A stretch of 64,000 nt of DNA from JAWLHU01 sp041690255 (GTDB lineage Bacteria; Bacillota; Sulfobacillia; Symbiobacteriales; Symbiobacteriaceae). Position 1 is the stretch's first letter; each line of letters starts with the position of its first letter. This document shows positions 18,487 through 27,257 of the stretch, piece by piece. The notes beneath the pieces were generated by a model. The model was not told the origin of the DNA. It did not search any database and worked only from the letters and a program-made list of their open reading frames with translations. The DNA lies in NCBI GenBank assembly GCA_041690255.1, contig JAWLHU010000001.1, positions 496,001 through 560,000 on the forward strand, in the 5' to 3' direction. The position numbers were made by a program, and so were the translations under genes.

Positions 18487-18689
18487 CCGCGTCCTCCGGG
18501 CCCAAGCCCGTCTCCCGGCCCGAATCCACCTCCGGCTACGGTCTCTCGGCCCAGCTCCAGCCCTGGCACAACAGCCCGCGCCAAATCTTTACGCCGATCG
18601 CCCCCATTCCCATAAAGAAATGGAGCGAGATCGGGGGTCACGCCCTTCACTCAACCCCCTCCCATGTGTATGGCCCCAACCCATCCAAC

Positions 18690-18866
18690 TCATTGCACAT
18701 ACTCCGAGACGATTCGCTCCACCCGCTTCCGGTCGAACTCCGGGGGAAGGTGGCGCATGACCGCCTCGACCACGTGCCCGTGGAAGATCTCGTCGAAGCC
18801 CTCGTAGAGCTGTAGCGCATTGCCCGTCAACTGGCGGATCTGCTCGTCGCTGATCTCACCGCCCAC
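18690..18866 (-). CDS. 58-residue hypothetical protein
   Basis: A short open frame begins at GTG 18866 with AGGGGGTGA six bases upstream and ends at TGA 18690. The product (starting MGGEISDEQIRQLTGNALQL) is acidic, helical and lacks signal or membrane segments. Codon usage with G/C third positions matches the neighbours, which supports real coding. I recognise no family. It lies divergent from the lectin-like gene at 18987. Confidence 0.5.
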   Translation of the reverse strand: MGGEISDEQIRQLTGNALQLYEGFDEIFHGHVVEAVMRHLPPEFDRKRVERIVSEYVQ

Positions 18867-18986
18867 TGGCTCTCACCCCCTGACTACGACTAGGATGATC
18901 CCCCGCACAGGCACGCAACCGTGCTGCAGGAAATCCCGGCGCAGTGGTGAACGATGCGCATAGTGAGAGAGAAGGAGGTCGCTGCC

Positions 18987-19946
18987 ATGCCAGAATGGAC
19001 TCGCTATGATCTTTCCCGGACCGACCTACTAGAGATTGCAGACCCCGCTGCCCAGACCGTGCTCTGGCAGGGCCGGCAGGCGCTCCGGCTTCAAGCCGGC
19101 TCCGCCCTGATCCGGGGCCTCACCATCGCCGACGCCCTGGTCGAGCTGGACCTGGGGGTCGAGCCGGGCGCGGCCTACCCGGGCCTGGCTTTCCGCGGCG
19201 ATGACCCACAGGAGATCGAACTGCTCTACTGCCAGCCCCACACCAGCGGGCAGTGGGATGCCCTTCAGTACGACCCGGTCTTCCACGGTTCGAATACCTG
19301 GCAGATCTACCACGGCCCGGGCTATCAGGCACCCGCCACGGTGCCACACAGCCGCTGGATCACCCTGCAGGTCGAGCTGCGGGGCAACACCGCCACGGCC
19401 CGCATTCTCGGCGACGACTCCCCGCCCCTCACAGTCCCGCACCTTGCCCATGGCAACGCCTCGGGGCGCCTAGGTGTATGGACCTTCCAGCCGGCCTACT
19501 TCAGCGAACTGCGGGTCCGCCCACTCGACCCGGCGCCCGCCCAGTCCGCCCAGCCAACGCAGCCCGACCCGCAGGGAGACTGGCACCTGGAAGGCTACGG
19601 CCCGATCTGGCCAGAGCCCAACGGGACCCTCAACCTGAACCGTTACCTGCCCATCTCCGAAAAACCCGCCGTACTGCAGCGCGAGTTCAGCGCAGGACCC
19701 GAGGGGAAGGTAGAACTCCGCTTCGGCTTCAGCGACGAGCTACGCCTGCGGGTGGACGGCACCGAAGTCTTCCACGGGACCCACCGCTTCACCGGGTTCG
19801 GCGGCCGTGAAAACCGGGGCTACATCGAGCCCGACGCCCACCGGCTCCCCCTGAAGCTCACCCCCGGCCGCCACACGCTCACCGCTGAGCTGACCGCCTA
19901 CGAGCCCTTCGGCTGGGGCCTCGCTCTGCAGCTTACAAAAACGTAA
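18987..19946 (+). CDS. Concanavalin-like beta-sandwich protein, possible carbohydrate binding
   Basis: The 319-residue protein has an N-terminal region resembling DUF1080/laminin-G-like jelly rolls (ALIRGLTIADALVELDLGV, AYPGLAFRGDD, HSRWITLQVELRGNTATARI, GRLGVWTFQPAYFSELRVRP). A C-terminal beta-domain follows (LQREFSAGPEGKVELRFGFS ... LRVDGTEVFHGTHRF), joined by an Ala/Pro/Gln linker near residue 190. No signal peptide or catalytic motif is visible. ATG 18987 follows AAGGAGG by eight bases. The stop is directly followed by the truncated ABC ATPase, whose 5' end is missing, so a deletion junction may lie here. Confidence 0.7.
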   Translation: MPEWTRYDLSRTDLLEIADPAAQTVLWQGRQALRLQAGSALIRGLTIADALVELDLGVEPGAAYPGLAFRGDDPQEIELLYCQPHTSGQWDALQYDPVFHGSNTWQIYHGPGYQAPATVPHSRWITLQVELRGNTATARILGDDSPPLTVPHLAHGNASGRLGVWTFQPAYFSELRVRPLDPAPAQSAQPTQPDPQGDWHLEGYGPIWPEPNGTLNLNRYLPISEKPAVLQREFSAGPEGKVELRFGFSDELRLRVDGTEVFHGTHRFTGFGGRENRGYIEPDAHRLPLKLTPGRHTLTAELTAYEPFGWGLALQLTKT

Positions 19947-20597
19947 GCGTACTACGGCGCCCGGGGCAGCGTCACCAAGGCGCTGCGCGGGATCAGCATG
20001 ACCATCTACCCGGGCGAGTTCGTCGGGGTCATGGGCCCCTCGGGCTCGGGCAAGACCACCCTGCTCAACGTTATCTCCACGATCGATACCCCGACCTCCG
20101 GCCGGGTCCGGCCAGGAGCTGAGCAACCTGAAGCGGCGGGACTTGGCCCGCTTCCGCCGGGAGCGGCTCGGCTTTATCTTCCAGGAGTTCAACCTGCTCG
20201 ACACGCTGACCCTGCGGGAGAACATCGGGCTGGCCCTCTCGATCGCCGGCAAGGAGCAGAACATCGACCAGAATGTGACCCAGATCGCCCAGCGCCTCGG
20301 TCGATCATCAACCACCCGGACCTCATTTTGGCAGATGAGCCCACCGGCGCCCTCGACTCCCGCTCTGCCCAGATGCTGCTCGAAGCGATCGACGACCTGA
20401 ACCAGAAGCTGCACGCCACGATCATGATGGTCACCCACGATCCCTTCGCAGCCAGCTACTGCCGGCGCATCCTGATCCTGAAGGATGGACAGCTCTTCAC
20501 CGAACTGGTCCGGGGCGATGCGCCCCGCAAGCAGTTCTTCGACCAGATCATGGCCGTGCTGAGCCTGCTGGGGGGTGACGGCGCCGATGTACGCTAA
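19947..20597 (+). pseudogene. Decayed BceA-type ABC ATPase
   Basis: The fragments clearly belong to a LolD/BceA-type ATPase: GVMGPSGSGKTTLLNVISTI (Walker A), LGFIFQEFNLLDTLTLREN (Q-loop), then LILADEPTGALDSRSAQ (Walker B, D-loop) and VTHDPFAA (H-loop). The 5' end including any start codon is missing. The frame changes near 20108, and a stretch of roughly 30 codons including the LSGGQ signature is deleted near 20298 with another frame change. The product cannot hydrolyse ATP normally. It begins the decayed four-gene module that continues to 24114. Confidence 0.85.
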
Positions 20598-22451
20598 GCT
20601 CACCCTGCGGAACATCCGGCGGTCGTTGCGGGACTACGGGATCTATTTCCTCACCCTCGTCTTCGCTGTCGCCATCTTCTACGTCTTCAACTCGCTGGCC
20701 GACCAGCCTGCGCTCCTCACCCTGCGGGAGTCCACCCGCCGCCTCGCCGAGGGGGCGGTCACGGCCCTCCAGTGGCTCACCCTGATCATGACCGGCGTCA
20801 TCGCCCTGCTGGTCCTCTATGCCAACCGGGTGATCATCACGAAGCGGAACCGGGAGCTGGGGACCTACCTGCCGCTGGGCATGGAGCAGGGGCGGCTCTC
20901 CCTCCTGCTGCTGGCCGAGATCGTCGCGATCGGCACCGTCGCTCTGGCCGTGGGGCTCTGGCAGGCGGCGGCCGTCTACCGGCAGAAGTTGCTCGACCTG
21001 ATCACCGGGGCGAGGCTCAACGAGGAGCCCACGCTGCGCAGCCGCCCGGTCTCCGCACGACTCGGCCTCCTCACCGCCGCAGCGCTGGGCTACGCCTATT
21101 GGCTGGCCGACCGGGTCAGCCGTGACCTCGGCGCCTCGCCGACGGACCCGCGCATCGCCATCGGTGCGATCCTTGGCGTAGTCGGGACCTACCTGCTCTT
21201 CGCCGCCCTGGCCGGCCTGCTGACCAGCATCCGCCACCGGCAACAGGGGTGGATGGGGCGCGGGCTCAACCTCTTCCTCTACCGGCAGGTGACCAGCAGG
21301 ATCAGCACCCATGCGACCATGCTGGGCACCATCGCCCTGATGTTGACCTTCACGATTTCTGCGATGGGCTTCGGCCTCGGCCTTGGCCGGGGGATGGCCC
21401 AGCGGGCGGAGCAGGAGGCGCCCTTCGACTACACGCTCTTCAGCACCGCACCGGATGAGCGGTTCGACTGGGCCTACGAGGCCATCACCCAGCACAACCC
21501 GCCTGGCCTGAAGACCGTCCAGTTCCAGGCCGGGACCACCGACCTGCGCGGCAAGGACCTGATGCTCCCCGCAGATGCCGCCGGATTCGCGGGAGAGGGT
21601 GTGGGCGAGCATATCGCTTACGTCAGCGTCAACATCATCCCCGCTTCTGCCTACGCCGAGCTGCGTGCCATGAAGGGCTACGACCCGGTTGGCCTGCCAC
21701 CTGGCACCTACCTGATCCACGCCTCCGCCGAGGAGACCGTGCACGCCCGCCGGGCACGGGAGGCGCACGAGAACTTCCTGGAGACCAACCCGGTGATTGA
21801 GCTGGCCGGCGCCCAACTGCAACCCGCCACCACCACCGTCTACCGGGAGCCGCTGGGCAGCCAGCTCACCGGGGCCGCCGCCTTCCTGGTTGCGCCTGAC
21901 AGCGTCGCAGCGGCGCTGACCGGCTGGCACTACCTCATGGTAGAGATCGACGGCGTCCCCCCGAGATGCTCGACCGGGCCATGGTCAGCCCCGCCCTCGA
22001 AGGAGGGTACCGGATGACCCTCATCCGCAGCGAATTGGTTGGACAGTCCTTCGTCATCGAAGGAATCCTCCTCTTCACTACCAGTTGTGTCGGCATCATG
22101 TTCATCCTCATCTCCGCCACCCTGCTCGCCCTCCAGCAGGTGACCGACGCCGTGGAGCACCGGCAGCGGTTCGACCTCCTCCGCAAGCTCGGGGCCGACG
22201 ACCCCATGATCGATGGCGCCATCGCCAGGCAGGTAGGGCTCTACTTCCTGACCCCCGTCGCCGTGGCCCTCATCCACTCGCTCATGGCGATGACCGCCCT
22301 GGCCCGGCTCTTCCAGATTGGGGCCGGCTACACCACCGTCTGGGGTGCGACCCTGGTCACCCTTGCGGTCTTCCTCGTCATCTATGGGGCCTACTACGGG
22401 CTCAGCCTGGCGACCTGCCGCTCCCTGTTCAAGGAGGGGCAACCGGGGTAG
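20587..22451 (+). pseudogene. BceB-type permease, frameshifted
   Basis: From ATG 20587 about 458 codons read as a BceB/FtsX-like permease with several transmembrane segments (RRSLRDYGIYFLTLVFAVAI, IALLVLYANRVIITKRNREL) and a large extracellular domain. Near 21957-21964 a run of six C shifts the frame. The true C-terminus continues in another frame (EMLDRAMVSPALEGGYRMTL to SLFKEGQPG), including the last three transmembrane helices. A one-base indel is sufficient to explain it. Intact BceB proteins export or shield against peptide antibiotics with BceA; here BceA is also broken. Confidence 0.8.
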
Positions 22452-22474
22452 AATCTTCGCAGGTGGTGATCGTT

Positions 22475-23144
22475 ATGTACCGGATCATGGTGGTGGAGGA
22501 CAACTCATCGGCCCGCAAGGCGGTGTGACCCTCCTCACCCGCTACGGTACGAGGTGGTGGCCCCTACTCAGTTCGATGACCTGCTGGCTGAGTTCGACCA
22601 GTTCCGACCCCACCTGCTCCTGCTCCATATCAACCTGCCGGTCTATGATGGCTTTCACCTCTGCCGGGAGATCCGCCGGCGGTCGGACCTGCCGATCATC
22701 TTCCTGACCAGCCGGGACTCCGACATGGACCAGGTGATGGGCATGACCCTGGGCGGCGATGACTTCATAACCAAACCCTACTCGTCCGATGTGCTCCTGG
22801 CCCGGTTCTCGGCGGTCCTCCGCCGGGCCTATGGCCGGGGGCTGCTGACCGATGCCCTGGAGTACCAGGGGCTCCGGCTCGACCTCTCATCTGGGGTCGC
22901 GAGCTACGGAGAGCATCAGGTGGAGTTGACGAAGAACGAGCTGAAGCTGCTGCACGCCCTCATGGAGAAGCACGGCACCCTGGTCTCCCGGGAGCAGCTG
23001 ATGGAGCGGCTCTGGTCATCCGACCTGTTCGTGGATGAGAACACCCTGACGGTCAACATCGCCCGGCTGCGGGCCAAGCTGGCGGAGATGGGGCTGGAGG
23101 GCTACATCGAGACCCGGAGGGGCCTTGGGTATATCCTGCCATGA
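22475..23144 (+). pseudogene. BceR-type response regulator, frameshifted
   Basis: ATG 22475 opens MYRIMVVEDN, the acidic pocket start of an OmpR-family receiver, but a TGA follows after 17 codons. Two one-base losses, near 22527 and 22552, restore the frame into RPHLLLLHINLPVYDGFHLC (phospho-acceptor region) and IIFLTSRDSDMDQVMG. The C-terminal winged helix (VELTKNELKLLHALMEKHG, VDENTLTVNIARLRAKL) is intact. At the usual phospho-Asp site the sequence reads LLLLHINLP, so the Asp appears replaced by His, a further sign of decay. Confidence 0.8.
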
Positions 23145-24114
23145 GCGTGCGGGCGTATCTGCGATCGGTGGCGGGTGGCCTGGGGGTACATGCGGGGTTG
23201 ATGGCGGTCGCATCCGCCTACATGGGCCTGCTCGGGGCGGGCTGGCCCGACCTGGTCACGCTCTGGGTGATCTGGCTGGTCGTCATCGGCGGGTATTATG
23301 GATGGCGCTATGCGAGCATCCGCAGCTATTATCGGAACCTGTACCTGGTGGGCAGCTTGGGGGAGGAGCGGCCCCGCCGGAGTTGCAGCCGCTCTGGGAT
23401 GTGACGGTGGCGGTGGCGGGCTCTGTGTCCGTTGAGGTGGAGCGGGTCGAGCGGGAAGCCGTGGCGCATCGGGAGTACGTCGAGGGCTGGGTGCATGAGG
23501 TGAAGGCACCTCTGGCGGCGGCCCGGCTCTTGGCGGAAGCGTGTGGCGGAGAAGGGTTGGTCAGTGAGCTGGATGATGTCGAGCGGCTGGTGGAGCAGGC
23601 GCTCTTTTATGCGCGCTCATCCGCCGTGGAGAAGGATTACTTCATCCGGGAGACGAGCCTGGAGGAGCCGGTCAAGGCGGTGCTGCGGCGGCACGCCCGG
23701 CAGTTCATCGGGCACAGGGTAGCGGTGGAGCTGGATGGGCTGGGGCTGACGGTCTTCACCGATCGGAAGTGGCTGGAGTTCATCCTGGCGCAGATCCTGA
23801 CGAACGCGGTCAAGTACCGGCGGGCGGATGGGGCGGCGGTGCGGATCTGGGCTGAGATGCGGGACGATGGGGTCATGCTCTGCGTGGAGGACAACGGGGT
23901 GGGGATTCCGGCCGCGGATCTGGGTCGGGTCTTCGAGAAGGGATTCACGGGGGCGAATGGCCGGCGGTACGGGCGCTCGACCGGGGTGGGGCTCTTCCTG
24001 GCCCGCAAGCTCTGCCAGGCGCTGGGGCATGGGATCAGCCTGGAGTCGGTGGAGGGGGAGTGGACCCGGGTGAGCCTCATCTTCCCGAAGGGACGGCTGC
24101 TGCGACCATCGTGA
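23141..24114 (+). pseudogene. BceS-type sensor histidine kinase, frameshifted
   Basis: ATG 23141 overlaps the regulator stop (ATGA). The N-terminus has two transmembrane helices with a very short loop (about residues 13-30 and 36-52), typical of intramembrane-sensing BceS kinases. Around 23371-23378 in a CCCC run the frame shifts. The rest reads as the kinase core: REYVEGWVHEVKAPLAAARL (H box), LTNAVKYRRADG (N box), VEDNGVGIPAADLGRVFEKG (G1) and GVGLFLARKLCQALG (G2). A one-base indel explains the break. Confidence 0.82.
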
Positions 24115-24124
24115 GACAGGGGGG

Positions 24125-24424
24125 GGAAGGTTGGTGTCACAGGGGTGGAAGGTAGGCGTCACAGGGGTGGAAGGTTGGCATCACAGGGGTGGAAGGTAGG
24201 CGTCACAGGGGCGGAAGGTTGGCGTCACAGGGGTGGAAGGTTGGCGTCACAGGGGTGGAAGGTCGGCGTCACAGGGGTGGAAGGTCGGGGTCACAGGGGT
24301 GGGAGGTCGGGGTCATAGGGGTGGAAGGTCGGGGTCATAGGGGTGGAAGGTCGGGGTCACAGGGGCGGAAGGTTGGCGTTACAGGGGTGGAAGGTTGGCG
24401 TCACAGGGGCGGAAGGTTGGCAGC
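24125..24424. repeat. 22-bp minisatellite, about 13.6 copies
   Basis: Units of 22 bp based on GGAAGGTTGGCGTCACAGGG plus GT repeat head-to-tail from 24125 to 24424 with point variants (GGTAGG, GGTCGG, TCATAG). The array starts 11 bp after the end of the decayed kinase gene. The spacing is exact at every copy checked (24367, 24389, 24411). No gene is evident across it, and the following 24425-24546 is AT-rich spacer. Confidence 0.92.
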
Positions 24425-24546
24425 AAGGAAATTCCCCTACCCTGATTGATAGGAGATAGAAATATCATAATTTTTTGTATACAGGTAGGAAAATGGACTC
24501 GTCTTGTTGAATAGGAGGGACATCCTGGTATCGGAGGGATGTTCTC

Positions 24547-25107
24547 GTGGTCAAGCAGAATCAGATTGGCAAGGCTCCGTCTCTGGCTCCGGAGGTTCTG
24601 GAGAAGATCGCGATGACCCTGAGACCGATCAGCAAAACACCGGTGACCACGCGGAACCTGCGGGCCCCCCTCTTCATAATGGAGAGCCCGGCCCGAGGCA
24701 GGTTTACCGCCCTCGGTATCAGGTTGGTTGGTGATCTGGCTGTGAGCTGGGGCCTGGAGTCCCGGTTCCCCCAGGCCCTGCAGGCCAACGACAGTGACGT
24801 CCCCGGCTACGTGGTCTTCACGCCGGTCGCTCTCTACGACAGTCAGGTCGAGGACCAGTACGAGATCTCCTGGTACGAGGGCTTCCGCCGGGCGACCATG
24901 GACCTGCGCCCGATCATGCAGCCCCGGAACCTGGAAGTGCCGGAGGGCTTCGTCTCGGAGATTCCGGTCTCCGTGGAGCAACTCCCCGATGGGAAGTCCT
25001 ACCTCTTCCTCCACGTGGGGGCGCTGAACGTCCGGCCCAAGTCAGAGGCCGATGCGGAGGACGATGAGGCCGCGCCGACCGGCGAGGTGGCGCCCGGCAA
25101 GGAGTAG
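24547..25107 (+). CDS. Hypothetical protein
   Basis: A 186-residue protein starts at GTG 24547, with GGAGGG eight bases upstream. It has no signal peptide or membrane segment. The central part alternates beta-like stretches (GYVVFTPVALYDSQVEDQYEI, SYLFLHVGALNV) and the C-terminus is acidic (SEADAEDDEAAPTGEV). I recognise no family. The group II intron begins 73 bp after its stop. Confidence 0.65.
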   Translation: MVKQNQIGKAPSLAPEVLEKIAMTLRPISKTPVTTRNLRAPLFIMESPARGRFTALGIRLVGDLAVSWGLESRFPQALQANDSDVPGYVVFTPVALYDSQVEDQYEISWYEGFRRATMDLRPIMQPRNLEVPEGFVSEIPVSVEQLPDGKSYLFLHVGALNVRPKSEADAEDDEAAPTGEVAPGKE

Positions 25108-25180
25108 GCCCGAGCGGAGACGAGGTGGCGTTTGGTAGGGAGGCGAGAGACCCGGGGTGACTCCCTGGGTCTCGTTCGAT

Positions 25181-25951
25181 GTGCGCCCGGCACGGGCGTG
25201 GTACTCATGGGGTGCAAGTCCCCTGCGGTGAAGGTAGCGAAGCCGCTAGCCAAGGGCAAGGGTGTCCGCCGCGAGGCGGAATCTGGAGGAGGTCGGAGAC
25301 AAAATCTCGACCCGAGAAACACGAACCCTTAGCTGCCGAAGGGTGCCGGGGGTAAATGCGGAGGGGATGAGAGGAAAGACCACGTTCTTACCCGGGGAGG
25401 CCTGGCGGGAACGTCTGCGAAAGCGGACAAGCGCGGTCGCAAGGCCAAGCTCGATCCGCCAGGAGCTGCGTGCCCTGCGAACAGGATGGAGTCCCACGAA
25501 GTCCCGGATATCGGACTACTGGAGCAGATGCTGGAGCGGGAGAACCTCCGTAAGGCACTGAAGCGGATTGAGAAGAGACGGAAGGCAGCGCCAGGAGTGG
25601 ACGGGATGACGGTCAGCGACCTGCGACCGTACCTGGATACGAACTGGCAACGCATCCAGGAAGGCATCGTGGCCGGTACCTAGAGACCAGCCCCGGTCAA
25701 ACGGGTCGAAATCCCGAAACCCGGAGGCCAGGGGGCCAGGTCGCTGGGGATCCCGCGCGTGCTCGAGCAAGAGAGATCGCCTCCTCTCGCAAAGGGTACT
25801 GGCGCACTGCGAAGACCCCGCAACTACATCAGGCCCTGGACAAAGCCCACTGGGCTGCCCAAGGCCTGATCGATCTTGCGAAACGGTATCAGGAACATCG
25901 TCGGGTTTTCCGAACCGCCGGATGCGGGAAAACTGCAAGTCCGATAGTCGG
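25181..25951 (+). mobile_element. Group II intron remnant (5' part)
   Basis: The sequence starts with GTGCGCCCGG, the canonical 5' end of bacterial group II introns. It continues with recognisable domain I segments: GGGTGCAAGTCCCCTGCGGT, GGGTGTCCGCC...GGCGGAATCTG and GAGAAACACGAACCC. A fragmentary intron-encoded protein follows in domain IV. Domain V is not visible before the element boundary at 25952. The intron cannot splice or move by itself. A GACCGGGT-G-ACCCGGTC hairpin beyond the inserted element (near 28955) could be its displaced domain VI. Confidence 0.85.
25486..25945 (+). pseudogene. Truncated group II intron reverse transcriptase/maturase
   Basis: From ATG 25486 the frame reads LLEQMLERENLRKALKRIEK and APGVDGMTVSDLRPYL, the RT0/RT1 start of intron-encoded proteins, then stops at 25681. 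Further IEP-like sequence (VKRVEIPKPGGQGARSLGIP) continues after it. Another frame then gives KGYWRTAKTPQLHQALDKAH and RTAGCGKTASPIV, the C-terminal domain. The RT catalytic core (YADD region) and most of domain X are deleted. The gene is non-functional. Confidence 0.85.
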
Positions 25952-25962
25952 GATGACCCGAA

Positions 25963-27243
25963 TCACAGGATTTCGAGGCCTTGCTCACGCAGATAGCCTT
26001 TGACGGTTTCCTTGTCGGGGAAATGCTCGCGTACGATGGCGAGGTGCTCTTCGATGAGGGACCGGCCATGCCCGGTGACCCTGGCCATAAGGTCGACCGG
26101 GAGGTCATAGAGGTACAGCGCAAGTACGGACTGAAAGACGCGTAAGTAGGCGTCCACAGCTTCGGGGGTATGGTGGGTGAGTCCAGCGATCTCTCTGGTG
26201 AAGTGCCCTTGCACGGACAGGGCGATGATGATTCGCTTATGCGTCATCGCGGTGCCAGCGTCCAGAACGGTTCCGGGAGTGGGGAGAATGACCTGGTTCA
26301 GCTCCATGTAGTTTTGCAGGAGCATTTGGAGGACCGAGTAGCTGCGAAGGAAGAGCAGTTCGAGGTCAACCACGGGAAGCAGGGCTCTCTGTACATAGGC
26401 CTCGATACAAACCCGGGCGGCCTGCCCCATCTGCACCTCATTCAAGGCTTTGAGGTTAGGGATGGGGCGCATCTGTTCTTCCTCGGTGGAGAGGGTTAGG
26501 ATGACCGGCATGAGAACCCGGCGTGCAAACTGGACGCCAGATGGCTTGTACTTCTTCACACTGAGTGCCAGCCAAACTGCCTGACCGGGTTTGAGTTCGG
26601 CCCGCGGTGGGCAGAACGACTCCCGCTGGGCCGCAAGGAACTCGAGCATGGCATTAGCTTGAGCGGAGCCAAGGCCCGCATCCCCAGTCAGAAACTCAAG
26701 GAGCGGCTGCCGAACGGCCGGGGGGATCGAGACCTCACCAGGCAGGGGCCTACGCAGTGGCTGGATCTTCAACTGGCGAGGGTCGATGAGGCGGGCGTTG
26801 TCCGGCATCCTTGTGCGTTTGCAGCCGCCAGTTTCCCAGCGTGGGAGAGTTGAGCGGGGAGTGGCCAGCCGCCACACGTCGTCTACTGTGCTCTCGGGGG
26901 CTACTTTTCTGAGCAAGTCCAGGATGGAGGATTCTACGCGGGCCTTGTGGCGGGCAAAGGAGCGGTCCTCTGCCAGTTGTTTGGCCCACGTAGGGGTCAG
27001 CAGAGGCACTGTGACGTTATGCCCTCGGTAACGGACGAGCCACTCGCCAGGCTTAACCCGTTCGATCCCATGTGCAGTTTCATGAGCATCCAGGGCCTCA
27101 TTGAACCTTCGGACCAGCGTCTCAGCGAGCCAGGATTCATTGGCCAGGTCGAAACGAAGAGCAAGTTCCCGTCGTTGAGCGGCGACCAAATCCTTGTCCA
27201 GAAGGGCCTGGTAGATCCGTGGACCCTTCCTGGACTTTTCCAA
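25963..27243 (-). CDS. Multi-HTH protein related to DUF1670, element gene B
   Basis: The 426-residue product is cytoplasmic with no membrane segment. Its C-terminal third has helix-turn-helix-like units: TMTHKRIIIALSVQGHFTRE, IAGLTHHTPEAVDAYLRVFQ, and DLMARVTGHGRSLIEEHLAI. These are arranged as in the partner encoded just upstream. The N-terminus is helical and basic. An Arg/Lys-rich PRSTLPRWETGGCKRTRMP segment sits in the middle. It follows its partner by a 14-bp gap, so they are co-translated. I cannot identify catalytic residues. Its stop overlaps the left terminal repeat. It might be a transposition protein of an unrecognised type or a DNA-binding regulator. Confidence 0.7.
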   Translation of the reverse strand: MEKSRKGPRIYQALLDKDLVAAQRRELALRFDLANESWLAETLVRRFNEALDAHETAHGIERVKPGEWLVRYRGHNVTVPLLTPTWAKQLAEDRSFARHKARVESSILDLLRKVAPESTVDDVWRLATPRSTLPRWETGGCKRTRMPDNARLIDPRQLKIQPLRRPLPGEVSIPPAVRQPLLEFLTGDAGLGSAQANAMLEFLAAQRESFCPPRAELKPGQAVWLALSVKKYKPSGVQFARRVLMPVILTLSTEEEQMRPIPNLKALNEVQMGQAARVCIEAYVQRALLPVVDLELLFLRSYSVLQMLLQNYMELNQVILPTPGTVLDAGTAMTHKRIIIALSVQGHFTREIAGLTHHTPEAVDAYLRVFQSVLALYLYDLPVDLMARVTGHGRSLIEEHLAIVREHFPDKETVKGYLREQGLEIL

Positions 27244-27257
27244 GTAGTCAGCCCCTT

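Noticed and set aside
24189..24449. Arg/Gly-rich repetitive protein across the 22-bp array
   Set aside because: Frame 22 x 3 periodicity explains it; there is no ribosome site and no relation to neighbours.
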